Shown here: piece by piece, positions 63,574 to 64,000 of the stretch
Position numbering within the stretch: the first letter of the stretch is position 1
How the letters are laid out: each line of letters begins with the position of its first letter
Assembly: GCF_016746085.1 (NCBI RefSeq)
Contig: NZ_JAERTZ010000008.1
Span: forward strand, 62,001-126,000
Length of the DNA stretch: 64,000 bases
Reading direction: 5' to 3'
Origin: Zobellella iuensis
GTDB taxonomy: Bacteria > Pseudomonadota > Gammaproteobacteria > Enterobacterales > Aeromonadaceae
Notes under the pieces: model-generated
Databases searched by the model: none
What the model saw: only the letters and a program-made list of their open reading frames with translations
What the model was told of the DNA's origin: nothing
Translations under genes and position numbers: made by a program

Positions 63574-64000
63574 AAAAGCTTATCCTGCTGCTGGTGCTAC
63601 TGACGCTCGCCTTGCTCTTCTTCGCCCTGGGCGGCCACGAGTGGCTGACCCTGGAGGCGCTCAAACAGCACCAGGCGGAATTCACCGCCCTGCGCGGCCG
63701 GTCGCCCTGGCTTACCGCCGCCGGTTTCTTCCTGCTCTATGTGCTGGTGGCGGCCCTGTCCCTGCCCGGCGCCGCCATCATGACCCTGGCCGCCGGCGCC
63801 CTGTTCGGCCTGTGGCAGGGGCTGGTGCTGGTGTCCTTCGCCTCCAGCCTGGGCGCCACCCTGGCCTTGCTGGTGGCCCGCTTCCTGCTGCGCGACCAGG
63901 TGCAGCACCGGTTCGGCGACCGGCTCAAGGCGGTGAACGACGGTATTGCCAGGGACGGCGCCTTCTACCTGTTCACCCTGCGGCTGGTGCCGGTGTTCCC
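63570..64000 (+). CDS. TVP38/TMEM64 family membrane protein (partial, cut by window end)
   Basis: The visible 143 residues begin MKKLILLLVLLTLALLFFAL and contain further hydrophobic segments (TAAGFFLLYVLVAALSLPGA, VLVSFASSLGATLALLVARF). PGAAIMTLAAGALFGLWQG and GATLALLVARFLLRD are typical of the VTT/SNARE-associated (DedA-like) domain. It overlaps the sterol-desaturase-like gene in ATGA. The family probably handles lipids or small molecules in the inner membrane. The C-terminus is outside the window. Confidence 0.85.
   Translation, partial: MKKLILLLVLLTLALLFFALGGHEWLTLEALKQHQAEFTALRGRSPWLTAAGFFLLYVLVAALSLPGAAIMTLAAGALFGLWQGLVLVSFASSLGATLALLVARFLLRDQVQHRFGDRLKAVNDGIARDGAFYLFTLRLVPVF

Overview
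The window looks like chromosomal DNA of a GC-rich, facultatively anaerobic gammaproteobacterium. Tartrate dehydratase TtdAB and galactarate dehydratase are enterobacterial-like in sequence, the pipecolate cluster is Pseudomonas-like, and there is a perfect FNR/Anr-type box. An Oceanimonas/Zobellella-type marine organism would fit, but this is an inference with no rRNA in view. Almost the whole window is catabolic and transport accessory metabolism, with little core housekeeping.

Layout. 1-9.4 kb: two leftward operons, tctC-tctB-tctA-garD (galactarate dehydratase, cut by the window edge) and tctC-tctB-tctA-2-hydroxyacid dehydrogenase, with an FCD-type GntR regulator and three copies of a shared TGTATGATGT motif. 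9.6-15.2 kb: an orphan TAXI binding protein, then an L-tartrate module (ttdA, ttdB, a TtdR-like LysR, a DASS dicarboxylate carrier). 15.7-20.5 kb: a MocDEF-like three-component oxygenase (desaturase-fold hydroxylase, Rieske ferredoxin, FAD reductase) with a TIM-barrel isomerase and a LacI regulator, interrupted by a 103-bp tandem repeat. 20.6-23.8 kb: XRE-cupin regulator, B3/B4 protein, PaiB-like protein and a DapA-family lyase/synthase.

24.0-35.9 kb: an 11.5-kb segment between direct repeats. The left copy holds truncated remnants of a hydrolase and mmsA whose intact copies lie at the right end. The segment carries an L-pipecolate/lysine route (amaA, amaB, class III aminotransferase, hglS, LysR, NhaC-type carrier) and a two-gene AAA ATPase/TOPRIM pair that resembles an anti-phage module. 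35.8-39.8 kb: beta-alanine catabolism (mmsA, omega-amino-acid transaminase, LysR).

40-55.7 kb: a large hydroxy-acid locus. A third tctCBA, an RraA-like protein, an aconitase-family hydratase, a LysR, OtnC, OtnK and an isopropylmalate-dehydrogenase-family enzyme read left. A second RraA, an Asp/Glu racemase-family protein, OtnI, a chemoreceptor and a GntR with an extra domain read right. OtnI-OtnK-OtnC make up the tetronate-to-DHAP route, but the usual first dehydrogenase is replaced by the IPMDH-family enzyme. 55.9-57.5 kb: hipBA with repeated operators. 57.5-60.3 kb: secreted beta-propeller lactonase-like protein and methylthioribose kinase. 60.5-64 kb: arsenosugar-type operon (ArsS radical SAM, two glycosyltransferase-like proteins), a sterol-desaturase-family protein and a TVP38 protein cut by the window end.

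The best candidates for something new are the AAA ATPase/TOPRIM pair inside the repeat-bounded segment and the combined Tct/aconitase/RraA/IPMDH/Otn locus. No tRNA, rRNA, CRISPR array or intact insertion sequence was seen.
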